64,000 bases of DNA from Penelope pileata (GCA_013396635.1 WBMW01001607.1:186001-250000); one strand, 5' to 3'. Positions 48,294-59,470 are shown, counted from the stretch's first letter. The notes: generated by a model from the letters alone, not told the origin. A program made the numbers and translations.

Positions 48294-51040
48294 AACAGAA
48301 TATTCCGTTTCCAGCTATTGCTCTATCCTGCTACAAAGAATGGAAGTTTCTGCAAAATGGAATATCTTTATTTCACTCATCACTGCTAATTTATAGGAGA
48401 TGAATCTCTATGTATCATCTAAAGTGTAAGCTACTAACTAACTTTAAAACTTTTAGATGGCAAATGACTAGAAGTACATGACACCTACTAAAGGAGCATA
48501 CATTTTCCATATTAAATTACCACACATTCTTACTTTTTGCAAGAATTGCAAATTAAAAAAAAAAAAGAATAAAGAATTTCAAAGCCTATTGCAATTAACC
48601 CTTTAATAAGAACCCTTAATAACGGAAGACAGGCATAATTTTCATGAAACTTTCAACTACAGAAAATAATGTGAGATAACTTTTCAGTCTACTACAGTAG
48701 GGAAGAAATAGTCATATTTTGTCTATTAAATCCTCCTGTGCCTCCTTCTTTCTTGCTATGACCCTTCATTAACTGTTATCTTCATTCTTTATTGCAAATC
48801 AAACACCACATTTACATTTGAGAGAGCTGTTTTGTTTCTGAATCAATCCCTCATATGAAGGTATGGAACTATTTTGGTTCAGTTCTGTGTCTTACCAAAA
48901 AATATTTTTACATTTTGATAGAGATAGTACAAAACTGAAATGATTTACGGAGTGCAAATGTAGTAAATAAATATTCAGGACCAGTTTAATGAGCATTCTT
49001 AAAAAAAAAAGGAGAGAGAGAAAATGTTAATTCATCCTCTGTGTAGTACGTGAAAACAGAGAAAATGCTACATAGTTGTGGATCATTATGGAGGTTTCCG
49101 GTACATGTAGCACAACTGTGTTAGTCCTCGGTCTCCACTGAGGCATTAATTTGATTCCACGGACACCATAAAATTCAGTTCTATTCTGAACCAGGGTAAA
49201 AAACAAGCTTACTGAAATTCTCTATGAGAGGAAATCACTGGAACTTAAGCACTTGTGCAGGCCCACAGTTTTGCTGAATCACAAGTCTCCAAAACCCTAA
49301 GAATTTATTTCCTGACAACAACCTTCTCCCTCACTACTGTTAGGTTACGAATATTTGAATGAATGAGTGCTGTTAGAAAGCTTTATTTAGGACACAAAGT
49401 ATTTGTTACTTAGATAACTAGATAAGGTGGATGTAAAACAAATCTTCCCTGTTTCTAAAGGAATTTTATTGGAACATATTACCTCCTTTTCTCATACCAG
49501 CCCTTTCTTAAGTGCATGTCTGTACCATGTATCCTGTCACATATCTGGCATCCTTCATAATCTTTTAAATACAACTTTACATAGTTTAAGGAAAAACTAC
49601 CTATATGTAAGATGTATGACGTGAAAAATAGCACTAATTCATTCACATACAGCAATGGACCTTTGGACCCTGGACCCTGTTTAAATCCAATCTCCCACTC
49701 AAAATAGGACTATCATCAAGATTTGATCAATACTAACAAACATTACTCTTAATTTAAATCTTTCCTCCATATGAGAACTGTAAACCATAACAATCATAAA
49801 ACATTAATGAGACAACTACCATTGACTGCCAGATTTGCATGTGTCATACTTTAGCATGTGCCTCAAGCCACTGGTGTCTGACAATACCCTCTCATGGACA
49901 ACATGCTAGGTCCACCACTGATAGCAAATGTTAACTCCTTTGTAAAAATGCAAACATTTCAGAATTTAGCAATAAAAATTGTCATTAAATATCACCTAAT
50001 GCATGTTCATATGTAGTATAAATTCTTTTACTTATTAAAAATAATATAGCATTTGTTAAAGGTTTTGTTGTGCTGTATTTATGTTTATGTGTTTATGTTT
50101 AGGTGTTCAGTATTTCAGAAGGTGCAGTGGTTGCCATGGAAACTAATTTTTAGTCTACTGCAGAGTAAATAATTCTGTAAATCTCACTTCATATCCAGTC
50201 CATGGCTATGATTTCCTTTTATCATTGGGATAAAGAAAAGAAGGGTTTTTTTTTTTTTTCTCCTCTCTAGGTATATTCTCTATGTAGTAGCTTTTCAGCT
50301 TGTCTAGTAGCCTTCTGTAGAAACAGAAGTAGTTAATCCAGATCTTGTAAGAGTCCTGGCCTGAATTACCAAATGCTTCATGAACTTATGGAAAACCTTT
50401 TTTTCTTTCCTTTGAACCTCATTTATTTCCTTTGTAGAACACAAATAAAGTACATACTAGATGTACTTCTCAATAGGTTAAGAAGCTAATTATTTTTGTA
50501 AAATGTTTTAAAATTCTGCAGCTGAAGCTGCTGTGTAAGCTCAAAGAACTATTGTTGTTCTGGGTACTACTATCATTTACACTGTGTTGGAATCAGTGGA
50601 GCTTATTTCTATATAAAAGAACATTATTAAGTGAATTTCACACTTCCAGGAATCAGCATGTCACATATCACACAATGGTGTTTTAAAAGAAAGACTTTAG
50701 GTGCCATCCAGTAAGCAATTTTACAGTTCGTAATGATGCACGTGTATATTTATTCTGCACCCTGGCTGCATGCTTTAGGAATTCAGCTGATAAAATTGCA
50801 CAAAGTTCATCTTTACTGTGTTACATCTTTATACTCTGTTGTACTATTATATTTGCAATATTACATGTATTATCTATGGTAAATAGAGACATCTAATGAG
50901 AAACTGTGCTTCTTTTGTGCTCAGTTTTTTTCAGAACCTAGACTTCCACATTATTACCTTTTGCACATATCAAGGAGTATATCTGCCTATCTTTTTCAAT
51001 AACCAAGCATAGCTGGAAAGCAGAAATATCTATTCTACCG
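48294..51040. other. Unique AT-rich DNA
   Basis: No gene or repeat family recognised. Poly(T) near 50247-50260. Confidence 0.5.
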
Positions 51041-51170
51041 ACAGAACTGAAGCACAGCAGAGGTAATAAACTTATCTAAAACTGTGAAGGAGACCTGAGC
51101 CAGAGCCAGGAAAGGAATCAAAGTCCCAGAGTCTCCCTCCGCTGTTTAACTGGTCTTCAGAGCAGGGGCT
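51041..51170 (-). mobile_element. Ancient MIR-type SINE (reverse)
   Basis: The order GAACTGAAGCACAGCAGAGGT, TAATAAACTTATCTAAAACTG, GAGCCAGAGCCAGGAAAGGAATC, AAAGTCCCAGAGTCTCC and TTTAACTGGTCTTCAGAGC matches the reversed central core of MIR-like SINEs. In those a tRNA-derived head precedes a conserved core (gcacagagaggt-aagt-acttg-caaggtcaca-ggcagagccaggattcgaacccag). It is decayed but more convincing than the other two candidates. Confidence 0.55.
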
Positions 51171-53829
51171 AACCACCATAGCAATAAAGAGGAAAGCTGT
51201 CAAACAGCGTCAGATCTGACTGTTGAACATAGGCAGGTCTAGCAACATTATTATAGAGTTCACCACCGTGCCTGTTCAAGATCTCTCGCAGCAGAGGCAA
51301 ATTTGAATTGTATACTAAGGAAATAGTCTGCTGTTGCTGAAAGGAAGCAAGGAGTAAAAGGGAAAGGGGATTCTGAGACCTAAAAGGAAAGGTGGAAGGG
51401 GGCCAAACGTAGAAGTCGCCAGAGAGTTGGTCCCCACTGTATCCCCCAGATCATGAGGGATAGGCCTGAGACACATTGAGCAGTGCTGCTGGGATCAGAT
51501 CCTTCACCAGTCCCAGCAGCATCTGCCTGTCTGCATCAAGTCTTCCGACTTCTGAACAAAAGTGGGCAGCAGGGACAAGGCCACTTTGCTCTCCCCAGAG
51601 GTCTGCTGCCTTGGAGAGCTACCTGCCTTGATCATGAAGGCCAATTTAAAAAACAATAAAACTGCAGCCAAAGCATTTTTATGCAGTTGTATCAACACTG
51701 TTGTACACAATATCTTTATAATATGATACACACTTCAGTATAGAAACATTGCTTATGGGATTAAATATAATTTTCCTATAAATTTGTTGCAAAGGAATTA
51801 TCAATGAATATCTTACGAATATCAGGAAGTCATCTGTAAGAAATTGCATAGAGGCATTACTTACAACACAAACAAAAAAAGCTAGTGGGTATAAAACTGT
51901 GTTTTTCCCAAAAGATTTCCCTGTCCCAGTTAAGCGAGTATAGCAATGCCTTTTAATCATCTTACTACTGACACAGAGAAGAGTCTTAAAGTTTGGACTG
52001 CATGGGACTTCTTTGCTATGACTTCTGTTAGAAAGTTAGATCTTTCTCTCTTCTGTTTGTTTCAATTTATTTCCTACTCAGGCAAAACTGCTTTTAATAT
52101 CAGTGAGAGGTGCAAGTGCTCAGACTTTATGAAGGTCATCCACATACTCGATCATCGTAAGACTGATTTAACCACTTCCCTTTCTGCAGCCAGGTTTCAG
52201 AAAAAAGTAGGGATAAAATGCCAATTTTGTGACATCTCCATGGGCTGCATTGAAACTCACTGCTTAGTTTCATTTTTTGCAAGCAATGCCATCTGTCTTA
52301 TACAGAATGTATAGACTTATTCAGGAATAATAAGGGAAAGGAAGATTACTACAATCATCCTTTCTGTGTGTTTATCTATACACTAATTTTGTAGAAAACA
52401 TATTTCCGTTTGTCATGCCAGCAAAGTATTCCTCATGTACTTAATCTGAGAACTTAGGCATTCTGGGAGCATCTTATTTGTTTAGCCCTGAGGTTCTGAA
52501 TGTTTTGGGTAAATAGCAAAGGAATCCAAACACAGAATTTGGTTTCAAGAAAAGAAAAGAAAAAATGCTCACCCAAGGAGCCTTTATATCTAAGCAAGCT
52601 TTTATTTTTGCAATTCAGACTGGCATTGACAGTTCTCAGTTTGCCAAATATATGGCTGCCTTGAGCAAACAATCACACTACTGTAAAAGCTACTACAGCT
52701 GACCTCCATCAACAAACTGCACATTCTTAAGGCCCCTGTTTTTGGACTATCTGGTTGTTTCTTGTCCTATTCCTACGCTGCACTTTTCAAGAACTGAAGT
52801 CTTTGATATTGATCATGTCATGAAGAATGCACATTTGAATCATTTATCTTACAAAGGTTCATATAACTTGATATAAGTTTCACTCAATCACAAACGATAC
52901 GAATAAATATATTAAGATTCCCTCTCAGATTTCAAGGCAGACTTAAAAGGATTCAAAATTTTCATATCCAAGGATAATTGTTTTTCATAATCATCATAAG
53001 GTCATACAGGCCAGTCAGAAAATGCAGAATTTGACAGACCGCCTCAGATAACTTGAGTAGTTATCCACAAAGTCAAAATAAATGAGTTTCTTGAAGTAAA
53101 CAGCAAAATAGTATAAAATGAAAAGTAGAATTTATAATCAGATGCAGCAAACACTTATGTATATCTCTGAAAAATAATGAAATTTGACTCTGGCATGCAC
53201 TCAGGCATCTGATATTCTAAAAAATTCTGTGTTATGCATACTAGTTTTCACAAAGTCAGTCTACTGAAATGAAGAGAGATGAATGCCATTTGTCCTATTT
53301 TTTCCACTATTTAAAATACACTGTTGCATAAAATTTGTTGAACTGAAGGGTCTGGTATCATTAAATATTGTATTGAGACCTTTTTTTTTTTTTTCTATTC
53401 CATACATTGTAAAGCATAAACAGAACACTGATAACACTCCCCACTCATCTTCCATACAATTTATTTACCGACAGTTAAAATATGTTCATGAAGGACTTAA
53501 ATAACAAGCATCCAGTTCACATTAATAACTGAAAACACAGTAGAACTTGATGTCTACTTTTTACTGTAGGCAGCAGTTTTGCGGGAAAATAAACGAAGGG
53601 CAAGAAGGCTATAGCTGAAGGAAAAGAAGTATTTAGTGAGGTAAACAGTACTTAGAGCAATTAAAAGAGGTTTGTTGCCACTGCACTGGAAATGACAGGC
53701 TTCATATATGGTTTTTGTGGACTTCCCTGAGAAGTACATAAATCATTACAGTTTATATTGTAGGTCATTATTGTTTGATTTTGTACATAGATAACCTATA
53801 TGTCTAAAGCACGTGCACTGTTTTTTCCT
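51171..53829. other. Unique DNA, partly GC-richer, no gene supported
   Basis: 51180-51650 is GC-richer than its surroundings and contains no recognised family. The longest non-transposon open frame of the window (51946-52314) lies here and is treated separately. Confidence 0.45.
51946..52314 (+). CDS. Hypothetical open frame of 122 codons, doubtful
   Basis: An ATG-initiated frame ending TAG, the longest ATG frame not explained by a transposon. I recognise no family, signal peptide or catalytic motif. A hydrophobic stretch (about residues 30-45) and a few cysteines are visible, including a CKCSD and a KCQFCD motif, but they do not form a known zinc finger. There is no obvious promoter or neighbouring exon. 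A frame of this length is not rare by chance in 64 kb scanned in six frames. An acceptor-like polypyrimidine stretch before CAG at about 52079 makes an exon inside it possible but unsupported. Confidence 0.1.
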   Translation: MPFNHLTTDTEKSLKVWTAWDFFAMTSVRKLDLSLFCLFQFISYSGKTAFNISERCKCSDFMKVIHILDHRKTDLTTSLSAARFQKKVGIKCQFCDISMGCIETHCLVSFFASNAICLIQNV

Positions 53830-53865
53830 CAAGAAAATCTGATCAATTGCATTGATTTTGAGGAC

Positions 53866-54075
53866 GCAACATGTCAGTGTTAAACTACATTCTCTTTCTT
53901 AATGCACACTTGCACTGCACATTAAATAAACTCAGAGCTCAACGCTTAGCATAGCTTCATTGCCTCAATTGATCAAACAGCTCAACAGCTCTAATTAAAA
54001 TTAGCGTATTATGTGCTCTTAGGGCAGGGTAATATCACAGCTCTTCATTTTGAGCTGACTCAGACACCGCAGACA
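53866..54075. promoter_or_regulatory. Candidate conserved noncoding element
   Basis: A repeat-free block with GCTCTAATTAAAATTAGCG (homeodomain-type TAATTA cores), CAATTGATCAAACAGCTC, TCAATTGATC and GAGCTGACTCAG (AP-1/MAF-like TGACTCAG). The dense, varied motifs resemble vertebrate enhancers. Conservation is untested. Confidence 0.2.
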
Positions 54076-55965
54076 GGAGCACAAGCTTAATACTGATCCC
54101 AATAAATACTCCTGCTCTCCAACAGGAGGAACGCCAGTCACAGGTTCAAAACCTCTACTTCAGCTGTTATTTCAAGTGGATACGCACACAGATTAAAATG
54201 AAAAATTTGGAAAAAATGTCAAAGACAAATCATCCATCAAACAATATATATTACACCCACATATTAGTGTGCACACCTTAGATATTGAGAATGAGATAGT
54301 TTTTGTAGCGACAAATATCTGTAAAGCAGATATAAAATAATTTTCTTATGGCAGTGGATCAACCACAAAGTCAGAGACTTTGTTTTCAGACAAAATTATA
54401 CCAAATTTTCAAGGCTTTGTAAAATATTTCTGTAAAATCCACTATTGAAATTACAGCTGCTACTTTGAGAAATCATTAATTACCTCCAGCAAGATTAGTA
54501 TTCCTTCTTCTTTGTGACCTCCTGTTATTCATTCCCCTTCAGATGCCCGAAGACAGAGTACTTCTGCACACAGTCTCAAAACTTTGACTATCATCTTGTG
54601 GGGACATCAGCTTCCTTGGAAATTTAGGATATAGTTTTGTCTGCCTCGAGTGTTTCAATGTTCCTAAATTTTGATGGGTCAATAGAAAGAGCATGCAGAT
54701 ACTTATATAGTTCAGGTGAGGGGATGACAGAAGTAAGCTATCAGAGAAATTATGATTCCTATGTCATTGTAGAGTTTTTGTTTGCAACTTATAATTCTTT
54801 TTTCTGTCCAGATTAAGACTCAGATTTTCCCTACCAGGACCCTGTTCCTGGTCCCACACTTTTTAGTCTCACACCTTACAAGGTGACTTGCTAGTTTGGC
54901 TGCAAAAAATTGACATTGTGTTTTTGGTGGATGCAAAATAAAGAAATAAATAAATAAACTATAAGAGTAAAATACTAGCATTACTATCAAGACAAAAAAT
55001 GCATATCGTTATTCAAAATGGTCAGTGAAATTTCATTCCTTTTTTTAAGCACTTTTCCTTCAATTTGAGCTCTTGGCCACAGAGCAGGATATCCTGTTTT
55101 GTTAAAAATCTGCACTTATCTTTTTAAAGCTTTTTTTTTTCCAATCAAAATTATAAATGCATTAGCAAATAGCCTGGTCAACATTCATTGCACTGTGAAT
55201 CCATCTGCTTCCAAAACACCAGCTGTGGTGGTGCATTTTTTTCCTTCGTTTTTGGATTGTTTTTTTTTGTTTATTTTTGTTGTAGTTGTTTTTTTAAAAA
55301 ACCTCAGGAAGATGAAGGTCTAGAAGCAGACCTTATGGGAAATATTATCATTTTTGTTTGCACTCTGTCTACAATTCATTCCTGAGATACATCCAAGACA
55401 TGGGAAAAGAAACAGCATCTCAAAGAAAGATGGAATAAGCAAAACTACAAAGACTTCTCCAGGGATGTCATTCCTCTGGTCTGCTGGTTTATGGACTTGT
55501 GTACAAGACTGTCATTCTCCTAACTGAATTGATAGATTTACCTTTTATGTTTGAACACTGAACAAGGATAAACAGTCAAGGCAATATATATGTTTATTTA
55601 TTCCTTCAAATATTCTGTTCTCTCTTAACAAACACATTTGAGAAGGAGAGTTCACTAAACCCCCAATCATACTCACACTAGAGCAGACTCAGTTGGGAAT
55701 CTATTCGTCTCACACCACTTTTGTCACATTTATTTAAAGTGACAAAATTACACACAATATGGTACCACAGTGATTTGCATCATCTTTTTTTTAAATCTAC
55801 TACTGATGCACATTTTGGAGAACTGGCACAAAGGAGTTAATCTACCTCTAATTTTTGATGCATTTCATGTTATTACTGCCTAACTGTAATAGTAACAACT
55901 CTCCATTCTACATATCTCCTTTTTCATCGATAACTTACTGTATATTTCTTCCTCTTTCTGCTCAC
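54076..55965. other. Unique AT-rich DNA
   Basis: Short T runs (about 55130-55140, 55260-55268) and an (AAAT)n near 54940-54957. No gene or repeat family recognised. Confidence 0.5.
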
Positions 55966-56445
55966 TGTGTGTCAACCCCAGTAGGCAGCTGAGCATCACA
56001 CAGCTTCTTACTTACTCCTCCCACCCTGCAGTTGAGTGAGGGAAGAGAATTGAAAGGGCAGAAGCGAGAAAATTCATGGGTTGAGTTAAAGACAGTTGAA
56101 TAGAGAAAGCAAAAGCTGCCCACACAAACCAAGCAAAATAAAGAATTCATTCACTCTTTCCCATTAGCAGGCAGATGTTCAGTCATTTTCACGAAAGCAG
56201 GGCTCCATCACGTGTAACAGTTATCTGGGAGGACAAATGCCATCATTCTGAATTTTTCCCCCTTCCTTTTTCTTTCCCCCAGCTTTTGCAGCTGAGCATA
56301 ATGTTATAAGGTGTGGAATATACCTTTGGCCAGTTTTGGCCATCTGTCCTGGCTGTGTCCCCTCCCAGCTCCTTGCGCACTCCCAGGCTCCTCGCTGTCA
56401 GGGCAGCATGAGAAACAGAACACAAGTTGACTCAGTGTAAGCCTT
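55966..56445 (-). mobile_element. Outer LTR of a nest, left part
   Basis: An LTR of the TGTTGTGG/CCTGGTTTCAGCTG group but a different subfamily from its neighbour. It starts TGTGTGTCAACCCCAGTAGG, runs through CATGGGTTGAGTTAAAGACAG, GGTGTGGAATATACCTTTGG, CTGTGTCCCCTCCCAGCTCC and GTTGACTCAGTGTAAGCCTT, and then stops abruptly at 56445 where a second LTR begins. Its missing 3' end resumes at 58057. The two parts total about 544 bp, the normal length of this LTR. Sense strand minus. Confidence 0.75.
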
Positions 56446-56615
56446 TATTGTGGTTTAACCCAGCCAGCAGATAAGTACCACACAGCCATTCCCTCCCTCC
56501 TTCACTCCAACCCCAGAGGGGTGGGGGAGAGAATAGAGAACAAATAGTAGGACTCATAGAGTGAGAAAAATCAACTTAGAAAAAGATAAGAGAAATAATA
56601 GCAATGATAATATAT
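56446..56615 (-). mobile_element. Inner LTR of the nest, left part
   Basis: Starts TATTGTGGTTTAACCCAGCC (the TG end decayed to TA), followed by CCCTCCCTCCTTCACTCCAA and GAGGGGTGGGGGAGAGAATA. It is interrupted near 56615 by a CR1 insertion in the AT-rich GATAATATAT stretch and continues at about 57641. Together the parts give about 586 bp, including an expanded CA repeat, which fits the family. Confidence 0.8.
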
Positions 56616-57640
56616 AGAATCATAGAATCCTTAGAGTTGGAAGGGACCTTTAAAGGTCATCAACTGCCCTGCAATGTACAGGGACATCTACAGCTAGATC
56701 AGGTTGCTCAGAGCTTGGTCCAGCCTGACCTTGAATGTCTCCAGGGTCAAAGCTTCTAACATCTCTCTGGGCAACCTGCTCCAGTGCTTCACCACTCTTA
56801 CTGTAAAAAACTTTTTACTTAAATCTAATCCAAATCTCATCTCTTTCAGTTTAAAGTCATTCCCCCTTGTCCGATCACTACAGACCCTGCTAAACAGTCT
56901 GTCCCCTTGTTTCTTATAGCTCCCCTTTAGATACTGAAAGGCTGTTATCAGGTCACCTTAGAGCCATCTCTTCTCTAGGCTGAACAGCCCCAGATGTCTC
57001 AGCCTGTCTTCATAGGGGAGGTGTTCCACCCCTTGGATAATTTTTGTGGCCCTCCTCTGGATGTGCTCCAACAGGTCCACGTCTCTCCTGTGCTGAGGAC
57101 TCCACATCTGGACACAGTACTCCAGGTGAGGGCTCACCAGCACAGAGTAGTGGGACAGGATCACCTCCCTCGAACTGCTGGCCATGCTTCTTTTGATGCA
57201 GCCCAGGATATGGTTGGCTTTCTGGGCTGCGAGAGCACATTGCTGGCTCATGTCCAGCTTGCCATCCACCAGTACCCCCACGTCCTTTTTGGCAGGGCTG
57301 TGCTCTATCCTTTCATCCCCCAGCTTGTATTGATAGTGCGGGTTGCCACGGCCAAGCTGCAAGACCTTGTGCTTGGATTCGTTGAACCTCATGAGGTTCT
57401 CCTGTGCCCACTGCTCAAGCCTGTCTAGGTCTCTCTGGATAGCATCCCATCCCTCAGGCATGTCAACTACACCACACAGTTTGGTATCGTCTGCAAACTT
57501 GCTGAGGGTGCACTCAATCTCCCTGTTGATGTCATTGACGAAGATATTGAAGAGTATCGGTCCCAGCACTGATCCCTGAGGGACCGCACTCATCACCAAT
57601 CTCCATCCAGACGGTGCACCATTGACCACCGTCTGAGTTC
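56616..57640 (-). mobile_element. CR1 LINE inserted into an LTR
   Basis: A reverse-oriented CR1 of about 1.0 kb with a clean 3' end (AGAATCATAGAATCCTTAGAG) and a 5' truncation near 57640, just upstream of VVNGAPSGW in the reverse transcriptase. LTR sequence resumes immediately on both sides, so the CR1 integrated into a pre-existing LTR. It retains the longest uninterrupted coding frame of the window, which fits a fairly young insertion. Confidence 0.95.
56958..57629 (-). pseudogene. CR1 reverse transcriptase, C-terminal 223 codons
   Basis: An uninterrupted 223-codon frame. In order it shows VPQGSVLGPILFNIF (PQG block, residues 16-30), a catalytic FADD box at residues 45-48 (KFADDTK), RDLDRLEQWAQENLMRFN, KKDVGVLVDGKLDMSQQCA, HILGCIKRSMASSSREVI, HLEYCVQMWSPQHRRDVD and LGLFSLEKRWL (to residue 223). 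The first catalytic block (LDFxKAFD), the endonuclease and a native start codon are absent because of the 5' truncation. A stop after RWL cuts off the last conserved C-terminal part (LKGG...RLD). It serves as the local reference for the two gapped CR1 copies. Confidence 0.85.
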
Positions 57641-57662
57641 AACCATATACACATGTGAACAG

Positions 57663-57690
<28 letters not shown>
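57663..57690 (+). repeat. (AC)14 microsatellite inside the LTR
   Basis: A pure AC dinucleotide tract at the same relative place where the 15.1 kb LTR carries an (AT)n tract. Confidence 0.98.
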
Positions 57691-57695
<5 letters not shown>

Positions 57696-57787
57696 ACAAC
57701 TGATGCACAAAACAATTTCTCACCACCTGCCAAACAATGCCCAGGCAGTCCCTGAGCAGCATTCCCCCCCAAGCCAACTCCCCTCAG

Positions 57788-57798
57788 TTTTATAGTTT
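57788..57798 (-). promoter_or_regulatory. TATA-box candidate of the inner LTR
   Basis: Minus-strand CTATAAAACTG. In related bird LTRs a TATA box of this form precedes the transcription start, just downstream of the conserved CATATGACATCA-like block, which is present here as well. Activity is unknown. Confidence 0.5.
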
Positions 57799-58056
57799 TT
57801 TCAAATGATGTCATATGGCATGGAGCATGCCTCTGGCCAGTTTAGGTCAACTGTCCCAGTACTGTCCCCTCCCAGTTCCTTGTGCTCCCCCCAGCCTTGC
57901 TAGAGGGGCAGTACAAGAAACTGAGAAACTGAAATGTCCTTGGCTCTGTACAGCACCGCTCAGCAACAACTAAAACATTGGTGTGTTTTTTTTCCCTAAA
58001 GACAAACATAGCAGCATATGAAGAAAATCAATTCAGTTCCAGCTGAAACCAGGAGA

Positions 58057-58120
58057 GCTCTGTTCAGCAATAGAATATCAACACTGTTCTCATCACAAAT
58101 CCAAAACATAACTACATCCA
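58057..58120 (-). mobile_element. Outer LTR of the nest, right part
   Basis: GCTCTGTTCAGCAATAGAAT, ATCAACACTGTTCTCATC and AATCCAAAACATAACTACAT are the 3' blocks of the outer LTR. They follow on from CAGTGTAAGC at 56433-56442 in the family order. The match fades near 58120, about 50 bp short of a complete LTR end, so no duplication can be matched to the outer 5' flank. Confidence 0.7.
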
Positions 58121-59216
58121 AGTTATTGTTTATGTGATGATTTTTTGTTCAATGATAGTTTTGCAAGAGCAGGTATAGGAATCTATATCTATATATACAC
58201 AGGGGGATGCAACTTCCATAAAAAACATCTGCACAGTCTTAGTATATAGATGCCATATCACAGGTGCAGAGCTCACTACATCAAGTGGTTGCAGTCCATA
58301 TAATTTTCTCAGTCAAAATCCTACAACAATTTCAGATATATTTCTGTAAAGGAATAAATAAAACTGTCATAGGATAACAGAGCAGATTTTGGATAAGGAA
58401 GAAGTGTATGCACATCACTGAAAATGAGTTCTATTCAAAGCCATAAAATATACCACAGAGGATAACCCAACCCACATATGTGAAATGGGGACCTGGAAAG
58501 AAGTAGTCTAGCAAAATAAGGTATCACTTCTGCCTATAAGGCAACGTTACGTTATTGGGCAGAACTGTTTTCAGCATTCTTGAAAAACAAGAGAAAGTAT
58601 GAGATTGGAAATAAAAAAAAATCTTAATCTATAGTGAAGCAGTCAAAAGCTACATGAAATTAATAATTGGCTGCAGAATTATTTAAAATAATTTTAAAGG
58701 CCGTGTTATGTAATCATTTCAGGGTAAGATAACATTACAGTTAGTCCATTGTCTTCTACATCAGAAGAGTCAAAATGATACTCCTTTCATTTACCAACAA
58801 AAGTGAAGGATGCATAACCATCTCCCCCTCCCCCGCACGCACCCCCAACATACTGAATGAAATAGTTCAAAGAGTGGGGAAGAAAGGAAGATGATGCTTG
58901 CTCCTCTTCTTGCTTACAATTAAGTTTTCTGTATCCGAACCATTCACTAGTGAATTCTGATACAATTCTCATTATATTGTAGTGCCAATAAAAAACATCA
59001 GTTGATTCAACAGCTAATGGCATGCAATTACATTTCTATCAATAATAAACTTGCTTACAGTGAATTTTAAGAGGTCTAAACAGTTTCACTACTATAAGAA
59101 TAAAAATCTATTTTTCCCCCTTAATTTCAAGATATTATTAAAGTACTGATAGCAATAGAGTTCTGCATAATTAGAGGGAAGAAAGGGTTGTTGCAGCTAA
59201 ACATTGAGATAGTACA
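58121..59216. other. Unique AT-rich DNA
   Basis: No gene recognised. A C-rich tract at 58824-58846 (three runs of five C) could form a G-quadruplex-like structure on the minus strand. Confidence 0.5.
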
Positions 59217-59470
59217 TTGCTTGCACCAAAAGTAATGCCTCCTATTTATTTCCATGGAAATTACAACAGATACAAAGAGCACAAGAACACTATTTGACAG
59301 AGCAAAGGCACAACTACAAAACACTATTTTTCTACATAGTCATCATTAGTTGTGCACTTTCACCAGCGATGAACAAGAGACTGCATACAGCACTTGTAAA
59401 AATCCACACCAGCAGAGATGATCCACTGCCACTGTTGACACTGCTGAAATGCACCACAGTGCTGTTTATT
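59217..59470 (-). mobile_element. Mariner DNA transposon remnant (Galluhop-like)
   Basis: The plus strand begins GCTTGCACCAAAAGTAATGC followed by CTCCTATTTATTTCCATGGA, the terminal inverted repeat and adjoining sequence of the chicken mariner. On the minus strand 59330-59410 encodes the transposase C-terminus, GVDFYKCCMQSLVHRW, stop, then KC..NDDYVE, as in mariner proteins (FY-LVHRY-KC-GDYVEK pattern). The other terminal repeat and most of the transposase gene are absent, so it is a truncated, immobile copy. The right limit is uncertain. Confidence 0.85.
59330..59410 (-). pseudogene. Mariner transposase C-terminal fragment
   Basis: A minus-strand frame with GVDFYKCCMQSLVHRW then an in-frame TGA and KCTTNDDYVEK. 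This matches the last part of a mariner transposase, beyond the catalytic DD34D triad, which is not present in the window. The stop and the missing N-terminus show it is dead. Confidence 0.75.

Larger units (their letters stand above)
57641..58056 (-). mobile_element. Inner LTR of the nest, right part
   Basis: Resumes with CCATATACACATGTGAACAG, a (CA)n tract, then ATTTCTCACCACCTGCC, CAATGCCCAGGCAGTCCCTG, CATGGAGCATGCCTCTGGCC, CCCCTCCCAGTTCC and the end AGCTGAAACCAGGAGA. On the minus strand CTATAAAACTG near 57788-57798 is a TATA-box candidate for the LTR promoter. Flanks GCCTT (56441-56445) and GCTCT (58057-58061) agree at three of five positions, a decayed target-site duplication or chance. 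Confidence 0.8.

Noticed and set aside
51180..51650. GC-richer stretch considered as an exon or CpG island
   Set aside because: Few CpG dinucleotides, no long frame on one strand and no clear splice pair.
56994..57428. 144-codon plus-strand frame
   Set aside because: Antisense shadow of the CR1 frame at 56958-57629.
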